A stretch of DNA of 64,000 bases from Saposhnikovia divaricata (GCA_036435485.1 CM071594.1:96189001-96253000), one strand, 5' to 3'; counted from the first letter of the stretch, positions 11,546-23,849 are shown. Notes: a model not told the origin generated them from the letters alone. Numbers and translations: made by a program.

Positions 11546-12554
11546 TGTTAGACAATCTGTGAAAATAGTACAAAATAGTAAATCGTGTGTGTGTGAATAA
11601 CAGAATAATAAAACGAATAAAATAGGAGACAAGAACGTAAGAACCCGAGTCCAGTGCGTGACTATCTCCTTAAATCGTATTTGCCTTTACCGTCTATGCG
11701 AGCTAAACGCCTCCCAGGATAAAACGGATTGCAGTGAGGCTACAGTAGCGTCACTCTCAGCGAGCTTGAAACGAGCAAGAATATCACGGAAGGAAGAAGA
11801 GGCTGTGTTTAAGAGGAGAGGATGTGTTTTTCGAATGAATAATCCTAAGTCTCTACACGAGTATATATAGGATAGGAAAACTTGTGCGCTACACAATTGC
11901 CCTAATTAATTAGCTGTGCTAATCAAAAAGTCGGTGGCAATTTCCCTTTATTAATTAACCGCGTTAATTAATTAAGGTAAGGCGGTGGCAAAAAACTCGT
12001 TATAAAAACGGAATTGATTTTACCACAATTAATTCCAAATTCGAAATTAATTTAGTCAGATCCTTAAGCTCAAACCCAGTGGAAATAATTAGCAAAACTA
12101 GTCCAGGATTATTCGGCCCAATTTTCTGCTACATTCGTGTCCGCAGGTCGCACACGCGGAAAGCCCGAAGGCTTGCGAAGCCTCGAATTTCCCCTCGAAA
12201 TCCCACAATTCGCACCCCCCCTGCGCGCCCGCATAGGAGATGGAGCAACACTTAACCAACACAAGTGAACACTCCTCTTGTGTTGTACTATATAAAGCAA
12301 AAGAAACTCCTTTTCCTTATCAATGTGGGACTTCAAGTTTAACAACAAAATTTTCACTCTTAAGGGACCAACTTTGAGTAATCATAACTCATCCATCCCT
12401 TAGTCGTTTTGAGTGTTTAAATATGCATTGGAAAGCTCTCGCGGAGGAGAACACTCTCCAAGCATGACTTGTTGCAAACACGCACACAAGGCACACTCAA
12501 ATCGGAGCTCAAAATGACTCGACAATGTGGGTCTAAAACCCACATTTTCTAACA
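11546..12554 (-). repeat. 5' LTR of the copia element
   Basis: 1009 bp and collinear with the left LTR, with a few small indels. The same 9-bp inverted repeat lies at 12524-12546. Promoter candidates on the minus strand are TATA-like boxes near 12292 and 11868. The start TGTTAG is certain because the flanking AATTT duplication matches. Confidence 0.95.
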
Positions 12555-12559
12555 AATTT

Positions 12560-13976
12560 GCGATACTCAAATGATGGAAGAAAAGGTTTAGGAGATTTTT
12601 ATATGAGAAGAGACATTGGCTGATGATTTCGTAAAGACCGTTAATTTAGTTAAGAGAATTTTTGGGTTTAAACCCAATACGGTAGTATGGACCTTGGTAA
12701 TACAGGTCATATATGGGATGGTTAATAGTTGTGTATGGAGAAAATTATTACGGATGATATGTCTTGTTCATAAAATAAGGTAATTAGGTATCATGAATGA
12801 TAAGTCTTGATAGTTAAATTTGTGATGATCATATATACATAGTCGTTTTAGGTTTGATAGGTAAGATTGAGTATTGTCTGACTTAAATATCATTGGAGCG
12901 ACATACCATTTGGTGAGATTCATTTTATTATTGATAATTATTTTGATTTATAATATAAACGTGATTTTTTCGCGTCATATATTTTGTGTTTGCATTGGTT
13001 GATCTGGATATCGTATTTGTATTACCTAACAATAGAATTCACATTATATAAAATTACAATTGAAACATCAAATAATGAAAAATTATAGAAATTTGCACCT
13101 GTTAACACACAAACAAATATATAAGTATGCGCAAATACACACACACATATCCATGAAAGTTACCAAATGACATCGTATAATACTAAATTCATCTCAAGAA
13201 TCATTTACCGTAATCAAATAGATATAGCATTTTTCATTCTGCTTTCAAGTAATAACTATTTAAAATCAAGTATACATATAAAAGGTAAGATAATAAATTG
13301 ATTAGAAATTAACTTACATAAAATGGCAGACATGTTGTGAATGGTAATGATAAGATTGAAATCGGGAAGTTGGAAGTGAAGATGTAACTTATCAAATCAT
13401 CAAAAATACCTCAATTTTGTTCGGCCACGAAAATAAAATCTTGTGGCGCATTGGTAATGCCAAATATATAGGCTAGGTTTGTGATAGTACAAATACTATA
13501 TTGGGCCCAAAGTAGCCCAAGCCATTAGGAGCCCAATATAAATAGAGCCTAGACAAAGTTAGAATTCAAATATGTACAAGTGGCGATCAATCACACGGTG
13601 TATCTTTCACTACGATCCAAACTCGTATGAACGATTAGATAACAATCTTGCCAGCATGTTCTCCAATATCTCCTTCCAGGAAAATGAGAAATATATACGT
13701 AGAAGGTACCATGGCATACATAAAAGAAAAGAAAAAGGAGAACAATGATATGAATTTTTCCACACACACGCTAGAGTTTAGAAAATATTATGTATATCTT
13801 TATTCTATAAAATTGGCCTTTTTCTATAATAAAATATTTATTCTCGCATCAGAGGTGCTGTAGAACCGTCACCCCTCGTCCAACATTATTTTGCAGGTGT
13901 CGACTTACATCCAAACCCATTTTGCAGCAATCTCATGAAAAAGAAAGTTCAGCCCAAAAAATATAGTTATCAGTTT
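12560..13976. other. Unassigned DNA right of the copia element
   Basis: Continues the target sequence interrupted at 5605. No convincing ORF, transposon ends or RNA gene. Near 13501 there is a short promoter-like stretch, listed separately. Confidence 0.3.
13501..13545 (+). promoter_or_regulatory. Possible promoter: site II-like motifs plus TATA box
   Basis: TTGGGCCCAA, two GCCCAA repeats and TATAAATAG (13537-13545) lie within 45 bp. TGGGCY site II elements near a TATA box are known from plant promoters. No gene is recognised downstream, so this may be an orphan or chance cluster. Confidence 0.25.
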
Positions 13977-14719
13977 GTTACTGATAGGTCTCTTGTATAG
14001 TTTAGATAAGCTAGAAGGGGGGGTTGAATAGATTATCACCTTTTTTTTAAAATTTAGAGCTTGGCTTTTTCAAAGTTTCTTTCCTCTTTTAAAACTCGTT
14101 ACTTGTAAGCAAGTAAATTGAGTGCAGAAAATAAAGAAGGTAAGAAATAACACGGTTGATTTTATCCTGGTTCGCGATGCCCGCAACCCCTAATGGATTT
14201 GAACACCCCTACTCCAGTCCCCGAGCTCCTCCCCGGACTCGAGATTCCTTCCACTATAAAGAAACTCCTTTATATTAGGCGGAGAAGCTTTTACAACTCC
14301 TAAACCACTATCTATTTATCTTGGAGCGATACACACACGTATCCTCCTCAAAATAAAATATCAAATACCCACTACAAGACTTGTCTTGGAGCGTAAGACC
14401 CCGTCACCTCCTCAAAGACTTCGTAGTAACTCCCTAGACAATGTACTTCTACAACTTTGTCGGTCTTATTGGGTCTTAGGTCTTAGATCTTTAGTCTTCC
14501 CTTTTCTTCACGGTGCGAAGGCTACTAACTTCCCGTTAGTACGCCTAAGACTTGGGTCTTAGAACAAGATTCACCTCACTTCACTTCACCTCACTGCAAA
14601 GATTAGAATACAAGTCTAACAACCAAACAATATATGATAAAAGAGATTTATATTAAATCCGTGCAAAACTAGTATGTTACGTTACTAGCCACGGGGACAC
14701 TATTACGCATTAAGATAAT

Positions 14720-14937
14720 ATTCAACTCACAAGTGTGAGGACGAAAAGAAAAATCTCAACTCGCAAGTGCGAGGGCCTTAAAAGAAAAATTATTCAACTC
14801 GCAAGTGCGAGGACCGTAAAAGAAAAATATTCAACTCGCAAGTGCGAGGACCGTAAAAGAAAAATATTCAACTCGCAAGTGCGAGGACTGTAAAAGAAAA
14901 TATTCAACTCGCAAGTGCGAGGACCATAAAAGAAAAA
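14720..14937 (+). repeat. Minisatellite, about six ~36-bp units, each with a hairpin
   Basis: The units read roughly ATTCAACTCGCAAGTGCGAG followed by GACCGTAAAAGAAAAAT. Five of the six keep the perfect inverted repeat CTCGCA-AG-TGCGAG; the first has a compensated variant (CTCACA/TGTGAG) with pairing preserved. Confidence 0.9.
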
Positions 14938-15973
14938 CAAGCACACTAATTATAAACACCACACACAAGCATATAAACACAACTCACACGTACGGAAAAG
15001 TAGCTCGTTATAAAATAACGAGGGCCGCTATTATGCGTTAAATTAGTACGGAGAATATATAAACACATAAGAGAATATAAACAAGCAAGTAACAACATAA
15101 ATATATATAGAATATATTCGGCCAAATATTTTAACCAAGGGGGCCGAAATAAAAATGAAATTGTTTTAAAAACAAATTCAAGTGGTCTTGCTCTTTTAAA
15201 TCCTTTGAAATATTTTTGAGTTCAAGAAAATGATTAAGGACTTGGTTGAGCAAAGACAAGGAGGCTAATACTTTTGGTTAATTAAAGAATCAAGTTTATA
15301 CCACTTAAGGTAAAACTAGAATATAACTTTGTTAACCAAACCAAAAGATAGCTAAATGGCCTTTTACACCCAAAATGGGTTTATCAAAGGACTTGGGGAA
15401 GCTTAGGATAATCTTTTAAGTGCTTCCAAGAACTTACAAGTTGCCAAAATATACACTAAACGAATCAACTTCGGGAACAAGTGTATATAAGAGCAAAATC
15501 CAAGATTAAGTGAATATAAGCTAGTATATGTAAGAAAATGACCATGCAAGCACAATATACAAGCTATATATTCGGTTATATATATATATAACAAAGAGAA
15601 ACCAACTTATAACCCTTGAGATCTAGAGAGAAAACAAGAGAAAAATCTAGTTACGAAGCTTTAACACACAAAAACACTCGCCGAAAAAGTCGCCGGAAAA
15701 TGGCTGGAATTTGGGTTTCAAGGGAGACCTTTCTTGGGCTTAAAAGGTCACTTAAAAGGTCACTTACAAGCTGCCTAAACATGGCTTGGAAGGTGGAAAA
15801 ACAAAGGTGACCAAAGGTGTGTGAAGGAGAGCAAGTATAGATGAAGAAAACAAGCCAAAATGATGATATATCAAGGTTTAAAAATGGCTTAACCCAAGGC
15901 TACGTTTTTAGCACAAAGAGGGCAGTAGGGAGAGTGTTTGGGGAGTGTTTTCTTCAGCAATTTGTTGGCTCTC

Positions 15974-17458
15974 TGTTCGCACTAAATCACGTAAGTGTAC
16001 GCGGTCACAAGTAATATAAGATAAAGTTAAGTTCGTTCCCACAAAGACTGGTATATTTCAGAATATGCACCTATGCAACAATGTTTGATTATTATTCACT
16101 GCTAAGACATGTAACAAATTTGGGTTTTAATTATATAAATTATTTAAGAAGCAATTTAACACTATTAAGATCTAATTAACTAACGTGGTTTAAAACTGAT
16201 TTACTAATGAAAGAATAAACATGGGATCCTAACTTCATTAAATACTTCGTCTAGAGTTGATGCCTTTAATCGAAAAGTATGTGATGGTTATGTTAACTGA
16301 TCGAATAACACGGAACAAGTATAGGCTACTTGTCGGCATACGCATACCAAACTACTCATCATCCACAAAAGAGATAGAAGCTAAGTAGACACCAATTATG
16401 TTTAGACCCTATATGTCTATAAGATTTGAAAACATAACGGTTTAAGAACAAGTTATCCATTGAGATCACATAGGGCATCGTAAGATGGTTAAAATTACAC
16501 TACGAATCATGCATGTCAAAACATCCATAAACCTATGCTAGCATGGCAAGTTCTAATCTTTAGATCCACTGTCGCTTCAATAAAGATTAATAATTTAGAT
16601 ATTAGCTACGCATCTAAAAACATTAAGCACAACCATACGAGGATATCACAATTCATCACACACAAATCTTTAAAAAAACAAACTACTAAACTACATAAAT
16701 AAATCTGTTAGAATCCCATGACAACGATTAGTTCATAATCAAACGGCTCGTCATCGTGGGAACTAGAGATAACATGATAATAAACAAAGTCTGAATAAAA
16801 ACAAAAGTGCTAGAGTAATAGAGTTAAGAAAACAAATCCCAAAAACATCCAAAAGTTTCTCCTAAAAGAAGAATACAAAAGATGAAGTAGATCTAGAACT
16901 CCGAATGCTGTCACGATCTTCCGGGAATTCTTCTCCAAGCTTGAATCTCCGTCTCTCGGCTCTCTGTGTGTAAAAAATGTCCCCTTTATGTTGATAAGAT
17001 GTGTTTATATAGCCCCCGTTGCTTGTCCCACAAGAAAATACAAAAATAAAATCAAATCAGGATTTTCAGCATTCGAACCAGCGTACCCGCGCCAGCCTAC
17101 AGTGCACCCACGCCCAAATGACTACAACACAACGCACCCGCACTCCTTGACAGCGCACCCGCGCTCCTTGATAGCGCACCCGCGCCCAAATTTCTGGAAA
17201 AAAATACTGCTTTGCTGATTTTTCTTCGTTTATGCTCTAGTTCTGACACACATTCCCATCCTTCAATCTCCTAAGCTCAAAACCACCACCTTATCATCAA
17301 AACCACCACCTTATCATGGCAAAACAACTCCCTGCTTCACGTTTTATAATCCTACCAAAACAACTAAAAACACATCAAAACACCCAAATACTTGAGGCCA
17401 AGTTAATCAATTTAAGCCAAAATGAACCGTTCCAAGTGGATATGAAATCCACTTATCA
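15974..17458 (-). mobile_element. Athila-like solo LTR nested in the large solo LTR
   Basis: 1485 bp. It starts TGTTCGCAC and ends CCACTTATCA, flanked by a perfect CTCTC duplication (15969-15973 and 17459-17463). It is recognisably related to the Athila LTRs at 36922 and 47701: similar starts, a shared GAAATCCACTTATCA-type end, and the same order of ATCAATTTAAGCCAA and CGTTCCAAGT phrases. Near 17080-17200 it carries a GC-rich run of repeated GCGCACCCGCGC-like words. Confidence 0.85.
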
Positions 17459-18613
17459 CTCTCAAAGCTTTGAAAAGAAGTGGGGGGGGGGGGTAAGGGC
17501 TTATTTATAGCAAAAAAATCAAGCATTTATTATTTATTTAAATGGCATAAAAGCACATGCATAAAAGGAAGGTGTGAGGAATATTCCTCTTGCCCTACCA
17601 GTTGTTAGAAAATTTAAATTTGCATAGAAAAGAGTGCCCACACATTTTTACCATTTATAGAATGCACAAACATCGAGAAATGCGCATACCGACAAGATAA
17701 AAATGCGAATAAGCAATAAATCGAAAAATCATCGAAAAATTATGAAATTTTGGGAATCCCCTAGAAATATTCCCAAAGGATTATGGTCAAAATGTCACAT
17801 TGAAATGAGTTGACCTTCTATGACTTTTAAGCGACTGATAAATCTATTACGTATCGATTTAAGGGGTCCCGGAAAAAGTCATCCAAAATTTACGAAACTT
17901 AATCTAAAATGTCCTATGGAGAAACTAAGGACATATCCAAGGTTTCAAGTCAAAAAGATATGTGGAAGTATTTTTACGAATTTTTCGAATGTAAAAATGG
18001 CCTTTCGGAACGACCGAAAAATTCATTTATCTTTACCGACAACTTAGACAAAAGTTTTGACTTGATAAATATTTAAACATAATATTATTCATGAAATAAT
18101 GACTATGAGGTCCAAGGAGTATTTAAGTTTGAATTTAAAAGATTTTATCCGGATAAATAAGGAATTACGGATATTTCGGAATAAAATCAACTTTTGGTCT
18201 TTTGGCATTGTTTTTGGCAAGGCAATTTGACTATAAATAATAAACATATATATCAAGAATATTTGAGAGTAAAATATTTAAGAACGATCGCTTTTAAATA
18301 GTTTGAGCAATTTTGGTTCGTAAAAGTAGTGTTTGAAAATTCTCGATATTCGTGCCTTTAGCCGATGCCTAAATCTTTTGACATAAGTAACCTAGAATAT
18401 AAAATATCATTAACTTGATATTTTCATCCTAAGTTGATGTCGAAAATGTGTCGGAAAACATTTTTGGTTAGGTTTGACTGTTTTGACTTGATACCGGAAA
18501 ATGTCGTCTCCGGGGGAGGATTCTAAGTGGAATCCTAAATCTACTTTAATTTCACTTTTATTTTGACAAATTCCAAAACCTAAAAGAGCGAAAGCTATAA
18601 CTCTGTCAGTTAC

Positions 18614-19207
18614 AATTAATTTTACATTTCTACCCCTCGTATTGTGTTTTTTTATTGAAATATTTAATTAACTATAAATTACTTAACTAATTACAAGTAG
18701 AAAGATGACATATATTAGTTAATATTTACATATATTATTTTTGTAGATATTAATTAAATATGTATACATTAACAGTGATGCATGTTAAAAAATCTAAAAA
18801 TGTAGTGAATATATAATATATTAATTGAATCAAAATTAGCATGCATTTAGAGATCCATCATGAATAATGGGTTAGAAACCTACAAGTTTTTACTGGGTTA
18901 GACCCTTGTACGTGTAAAACTTTCAAAATACGCATGAGACTTTAAAAGATAGTGACCTTTGATTCACCAAATTCAAAAAAGAAATGGACTTCTATAAAAA
19001 CATCTCTATGATTCTTTAATGAATGAAACTAAAAAAATTAATTTCTTATAATATTTACATTTATCTTATATATTACACCTCTGTACCAAAAATTATAAGG
19101 AGTCTACTTTCTCACTCACATTAATACATCAGAATTTAATATCACGATTGTTATATTAGGCTCAATAATTTCTTACACAACATAAAAATGTAGCTTTTAA
19201 ACTAAAA
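18614..19207. other. Unassigned AT-rich spacer
   Basis: No ORF, repeat ends or RNA gene was recognised. Confidence 0.3.
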
Positions 19208-19216
19208 TTTTTATTA

Positions 19217-20976
19217 GGAAATTCTATATGGTACCAATGTAGTTTTTGCTTTTCTACATGGTACCATCACTTTATTTGCTTCTCTACATGGTACCCCTAA
19301 ACTCCTGTTTCCTTCTAAGTAGTAACCCTCCGTCAATGCAAACGTTGTAGAAACATTCAGAAGCCCAAACTACACCAGTTTCAAACTGAATTTTGGCGCC
19401 AAATATAACAAACAGTAGAAATGAAGGAAAAAATAGGGGAAACCTGACAACATCCAAAATAGACCAACATAATCCAAATTACATAAAGGATAGCTAAATA
19501 TCATCCCCAAAAACCTAGTAGCATACCCAAAAACCTGATATCATCCAAAATAGACCAACATAATCGAAAAGTCTATGTAAATTATAATTCTAGTTCTGAT
19601 GTTGAGCCTGAGATGCAGTGAGAACAGAAGCTTGTGATGGTTGTGATGCAGTCCCTTGAGTTGTACTCTTTCTCTTCCTTGTAGAGGGTCCAGCTTGTGC
19701 ATTTCCTTTTGCTGCTTCCTTTGCTGCCTTAGTTGCTGCTCTAGATGCTTTTGCTGCATTTGATTGATCTCTAACCTTTGTATTTCTAACCAACTTTGGG
19801 ACATCTCCCTTCAGTTCTTTGGCAGTTGGTGCACCCTTACAAGTTCTTGCATTATGGCCAAAATGACCACAAGTCTTACATTTCACTGTCTTACTTCTTT
19901 TTCCCTTTGGATCCTCACCCTCTTCTCTTCTCCTATTTCTGCTTGGCCTGCCCACTCCCCTTTTTAGTGCGGGTGCAGTAATGGTGGGAAGGCCTTCATA
20001 TTGAGGCCAAGTATCTTTATCAGCAATTGGATTGATACTATAGTTGTAGGACTGCTTATATGTCTTAACTGAATACCAGGAGCTCAAAAATTTAATTGGA
20101 TCAACCTTTGCATGCTGCATAGCCCTAATGGCATGCCTACATGGAATGCCACATAGCTACCAAGCACCACATGAACAGAGTTTGCTATTCAAAGACAGTG
20201 GAAACTGAGATTTACCTTCATGGATCTCATATTCACCAGGATGTGACATGTATGCCTTACAACTGATTGTATTTTTGCTGATGTCCTAGACAATTTTCTG
20301 AATTTTGGGACAAAGGTCATCATCATTCCAATTCTGAGCAAATTGCAGCCTTGTTGCTATTCTAACCATGCACACCCTTCTAATACCTAAGAACATCAAC
20401 ATGTATCAACATATTAGTACCTCAGCTGGACTCAAATAAAAATGAAATTCAAGTTTAGTCAAATTACCTTCAAGTAGAGTCAACACTGGCCTACATCTAT
20501 CAACACCTAGAGTTGCATTGAAACTCTCAACAAAATTTGATGTGTTAGAATCATTACAGACATTGGGATGAAACTTGTGTTTGCTCCAGGTGCATGGATC
20601 TCCTAAATTTGCAAACCAACCCATGACAGCATCACCCCCAGCCCTCGATCGTCAAGTACAGCTTCCGATTAAACCCTATCCTTTCGCTTCTCTTGAACCC
20701 CCAGAATTGTCGTTTTGATCATATGAGCCCTCGTTGTTTTGCTTTTATGGTTTAATTAATGTTTAATTATGTTTACTATTTTTGGGTGTTTTTTAGCTGT
20801 TTAAATCATTTTATATTACAAGTTTTGGCTTTTTAACGATTCCACAACATTTCAGCTGACGGAGGGCTACAATTGTAACAAAAACATTATATTAGGGGTA
20901 CCATGTAGAGAAGCAAATAAAGTGATGGTACCATGTAGAAAAGCAAAAACTACATTGGTACCATATAGAATTTCCC
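19217..20976 (-). mobile_element. Deleted Mutator-like element (MULE)
   Basis: Terminal inverted repeats of about 85 bp begin GGAAATTCTATATGG. The element is flanked by a perfect 9-bp duplication TTTTTATTA (19208-19216 and 20977-20985), the hallmark of Mutator elements. Each TIR contains three spaced copies of a word like CTACATGGTACCA. The interior keeps only the C-terminal end of a transposase gene, so the element is non-autonomous at 1.76 kb. Confidence 0.9.
19590..20624 (-). pseudogene. MUDRA-type transposase remnant (C-terminal part)
   Basis: It would encode the DNA-binding end of a Mutator transposase. Reading the minus strand: a segment around SNFVESFNATL (20620-20460) matches the region downstream of the MULE catalytic core. 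After a likely intron (donor AAG|GTAATT near 20462) comes a segment ending in a SWIM zinc finger, with CGA W then CGIPCRHAIRAM (20180-20110). Then comes a CCHC knuckle CKTCGHFGHNARTC (~19880-19840) and a basic Ala/Lys tail. One stop (20157-20159) lies within the SWIM finger, where CAG to TAG would restore the usual Gln. The DDE catalytic domain is absent, so the gene is dead. Confidence 0.85.
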
Positions 20977-21015
20977 TTTTTATTACACTAATTTAAACAT
21001 GAAATAGACGAAAAA

Positions 21016-21710
21016 TGTAACATCCCACATCATTTAGAATGAGAGTGCGTGGGGCCTTTATAAGGACAAGTTTACAACTGATGTATATCAAATTGATAGC
21101 TCTTTTAGACTAACTTGTGGTGTGTTGTTGGGTTCGGTATGCATTCAACTGATGTTATACCACAATGGCTATATAGGAACGATTCGAACCTATGGGTATC
21201 CATTTAGGCTTGACGAGGATGTCAGGATTTTAAGTGAGTGAGTTTGTAACACCTTAGTCCCATATCGAGGAGATTGGTGACTTTAGTTCAGTTTATAAAG
21301 TAAAGTACTACTACTAAGTGTACCAACAACAAAGCATGATCTTTTGGGGGCTATGGTGGGTTTGTATGGACTATCCAAGTTGTTGCATTTAGGTCGATAT
21401 ACCTGGCTTATTTTAAATCGGAATTAGGACTTAATTCTATTTTTTTTTAAAAAAAAACTCAAAATTTGACCCGGGTTGTCACATATAGTATTAGAGCCAT
21501 GTTTTTTGTAACATTCCATATTATTTATAATATGAGTATTTGAGGCTTTTATAAGGACAAGTTTATAAGTAATGTATACCAAATTGCTAGCTATTTTGGA
21601 TTGACATGTGATGGTTGTTGGATCCGGTATACATTCGGCTTGGATATTATGACCACCACATGTTCTTAACCCCCCAAACCTTACTTGTTGAGGAGAATGT
21701 TGAGATTAAA
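21016..21710 (+). mobile_element. Short LTR relic, TRIM-like, with a degenerate tRNA-Met PBS
   Basis: TGTAACATCCCACATC starts a unit ending GGGTTGTCACA at 21483. TAGTATTAGAGC follows at 21486-21497, which is two transitions from the tRNA-Met PBS TGGTATCAGAGC. Only ten bases later a second copy of the unit begins (TGTAACATTCC, 21507) and stays alignable for about 150-200 bp. There is no room for coding sequence. A second LTR-like start (TGTAACACCTTAG, 21246) suggests two related units are merged. Target duplications were not found. Confidence 0.4.
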
Positions 21711-23365
21711 AAATAATGTAAAAATTTGTATTATAATTTCTAAGCCTAGTTGTTAAGGACGAGATTAAGAGCTTAAGAAAAGGCCTCATTCTATCACCAA
21801 ACGATAACTTTTGAACTTTTTCCATCATTTCTTAAACTATAGGCAATTTTACCATAAGAATTGAACTCTTGCAAGGCAATATCTAATTGGGAAGGTGGTC
21901 GTTAAGCAATTCTGGTGTAATAATTAATTAAGATGATGACAAATATAAGTAATAATGAATAGAAAAATAAAGGAGAAAACTTTTGTATATATGTTAGCGC
22001 ACTTATAACTATAACGGTGAATATGATTCTGTGAATATATTAGTTCTTCTATTCATGCACTTTTATATATTAGTGAAAATATCGATTGAATTGTTAGGCG
22101 GGTTAAAACCCATATATATCCATGACATGCTACAACGGAGTTTACCTCTTTTGATTGTAATCGAGTTGGTGGGATCTTAGGTGATTTTGACTGTGAGTGA
22201 AGGGCGATACATGTTTCTAATTATATTTTGCAGAATATTTAACAATAATTGATGTATCATTAATATTATACATGACTTTTATACGATGTATATTTCTTTA
22301 TATGTATATGTAGGCATGTGTTATTCGCGAACAGGAACCGGTAAATATCATTGTGGTGTTGGTAAGTATAATTCAACTAGTCTCCTATCGGCCAGGGACC
22401 ATCTTAGTAAGAATATTATCATACGTTAAACACGTATAGGAAATGAATAATAAATAAATAAAAGGCAAGCTCCGTTACAAAAAATATTTAGCCTAAAAAC
22501 TCATCAAATCTTGAGAATTCACTAAAATCGATATAGAATGCACCGAAAATACTAGAAAGAAATATAAAATATGTTTAACAACCCACGCATGATTATGTTC
22601 AACTATAAATTTCTTGGTTTACAAAACTATAAAAATCACAAATAATGACATGATATGTGCACCAAAAGTGCAACACATGTATATATGATTGTGTTCGACC
22701 ATGAAATTCATAATTTATAAAATTATGAAATTCACCGATATGATATTAGATGTAATAAAACTATAAACCAAATACTCTAAAAATAAAAAAAATTGTTATG
22801 AATGAATTGTAAATATATTTCTAATATAAACAATTCATATTGATTAATATAAATATTTAAATTGTAGATACAATATCATTTTTATATTAATTTCTCTAAT
22901 TTGGTATATTTTACGCCCATTTTGATGCATATTGTATCGATATTCATAAATATTGAAAGTTTACGAGGTTACTATAAATAGTTTATAGTCAAGTGTACTT
23001 ACTACTCCATAGAAAACTCGGAAAAAATAATATACGGTTTAACAAAAAAAAATTAAGATTCTAATATTAACCATTAGTAGGTTCTTTTTTTTTTAAAATA
23101 ATTTCTACGCGAAATTAACAAAAAGAAAAGGATTAAACATAACAAGATTATGTTTAAATTTTATTGAGATAACCGTGTGTGTGAGGATTTATGCTAAAGT
23201 TTGTAACATTTTGTTTTGAAAATTAGATTCTAAATTAAATTCGATATGTTATGATTAATTGTTTTAAAACTTTATCATTATAACTTGATCATTCAATTTT
23301 ATTGAAAATGGAGGATGATGATGGTATTTTTCAACTTTTCATCCAAGGTGTTCTTCATATAATGC
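21711..23365. other. Unassigned AT-rich DNA
   Basis: No supportable ORF, transposon end or RNA gene. Short poly(A/T) runs and scattered AT repeats only. Confidence 0.3.
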
Positions 23366-23393
23366 AATATATATATATATATATATATATATA
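23366..23393. repeat. (AT)n microsatellite
   Basis: About 28 bp of alternating AT directly left of the terminal-inverted-repeat element. The other side of that element (59950-59959) is also TATATATA, so the element probably entered an AT repeat. Confidence 0.9.
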
Positions 23394-23808
23394 GGGAGCT
23401 GCTCCAATGAGACCCCTCTTATAATGAGAATTGAGACCCTAATTAAAGTTTTATTTATTTAATTATTATAAAATTCAAATATACATATACAAAACCACTA
23501 AAATTGATACATCGCCATCACCACATTTGCACTACTGCTGCTACCACCACCGTCACTAGATCGACAAAGTCATCACCACCGTCATCAAATCGGCATCGTC
23601 GCCACTAAACCGTCGCATTCACTACTACATGTAAATCATTATATTTAAACCAGTAAACACCAAAATATATCACCACAGTTACATTGCACCAAAATCACCA
23701 ATAGAATCACTGAAAATCTCAAGACAAATCACTAATATTCAATGTAAATCACCAAAATTTTAATGCAAATCACTAAATTTCAGCGCCAATCACCAAACTT
23801 ATAGAAAC

Positions 23809-23849
23809 TGTTAGGAATAAATTCATGAGTTGTGATGTGTAGAATAGAA
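23809..23849 (+). repeat. 5' LTR remnant of the SIRE-like element
   Basis: These 41 bp match the first 41 bp of the 3' LTR (58739 onward) and then break abruptly at CACTAC. The remaining ~600 bp of LTR, the PBS and the leader are missing. Confidence 0.9.

Larger units (their letters stand above)
5611..12554 (-). mobile_element. Complete Ty1/copia LTR retrotransposon
   Basis: Two LTRs begin TGTTAG and end CTAACA. The element is flanked by a perfect 5-bp target duplication AATTT (5606-5610 and 12555-12559). The minus strand holds a polypurine tract beside the left (3') LTR and one uninterrupted Gag-Pol ORF. The LTRs differ at about 33 sites by hand count (~3.3%). Positions 6622-7172 are 3' untranslated, and 11484-11545 is a very short leader. 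No tRNA-Met type PBS (TGGTATCAGAGC) lies beside the 5' LTR. Intact ORF, LTRs and TSD make it the best candidate for a coding-competent element here; activity is not shown. Confidence 0.95.
13982..18608. mobile_element. Large solo LTR (~3.1 kb net), interrupted by a second solo LTR
   Basis: It begins TGATAGGTC and ends CTCTGTCA, so the tips are inverted (TGATAG/CTGTCA). It is flanked by a perfect 5-bp duplication GTTAC (13977-13981 and 18609-18613). An AAGGGGGGGTTGAATAG phrase near the left tip resembles, in reverse complement, the TTCAACCCCCCTTCT stretch near the end of the SIRE-like LTR at 59350. That suggests a related copia LTR in minus orientation (inference). No PBS, polypurine tract or coding domain is present, so it reads as a solo LTR left by LTR-LTR recombination. 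It contains a 36-bp minisatellite and the nested LTR 15974-17458. Confidence 0.6.

Noticed and set aside
14720..14937. CRISPR-like repeat array
   Set aside because: The units are contiguous ~36-bp tandem repeats without unique spacers, in a plant transposon LTR.
21016..21483. Cassandra-type TRIM with 5S rRNA promoter
   Set aside because: No 5S-like sequence is visible in the LTR.
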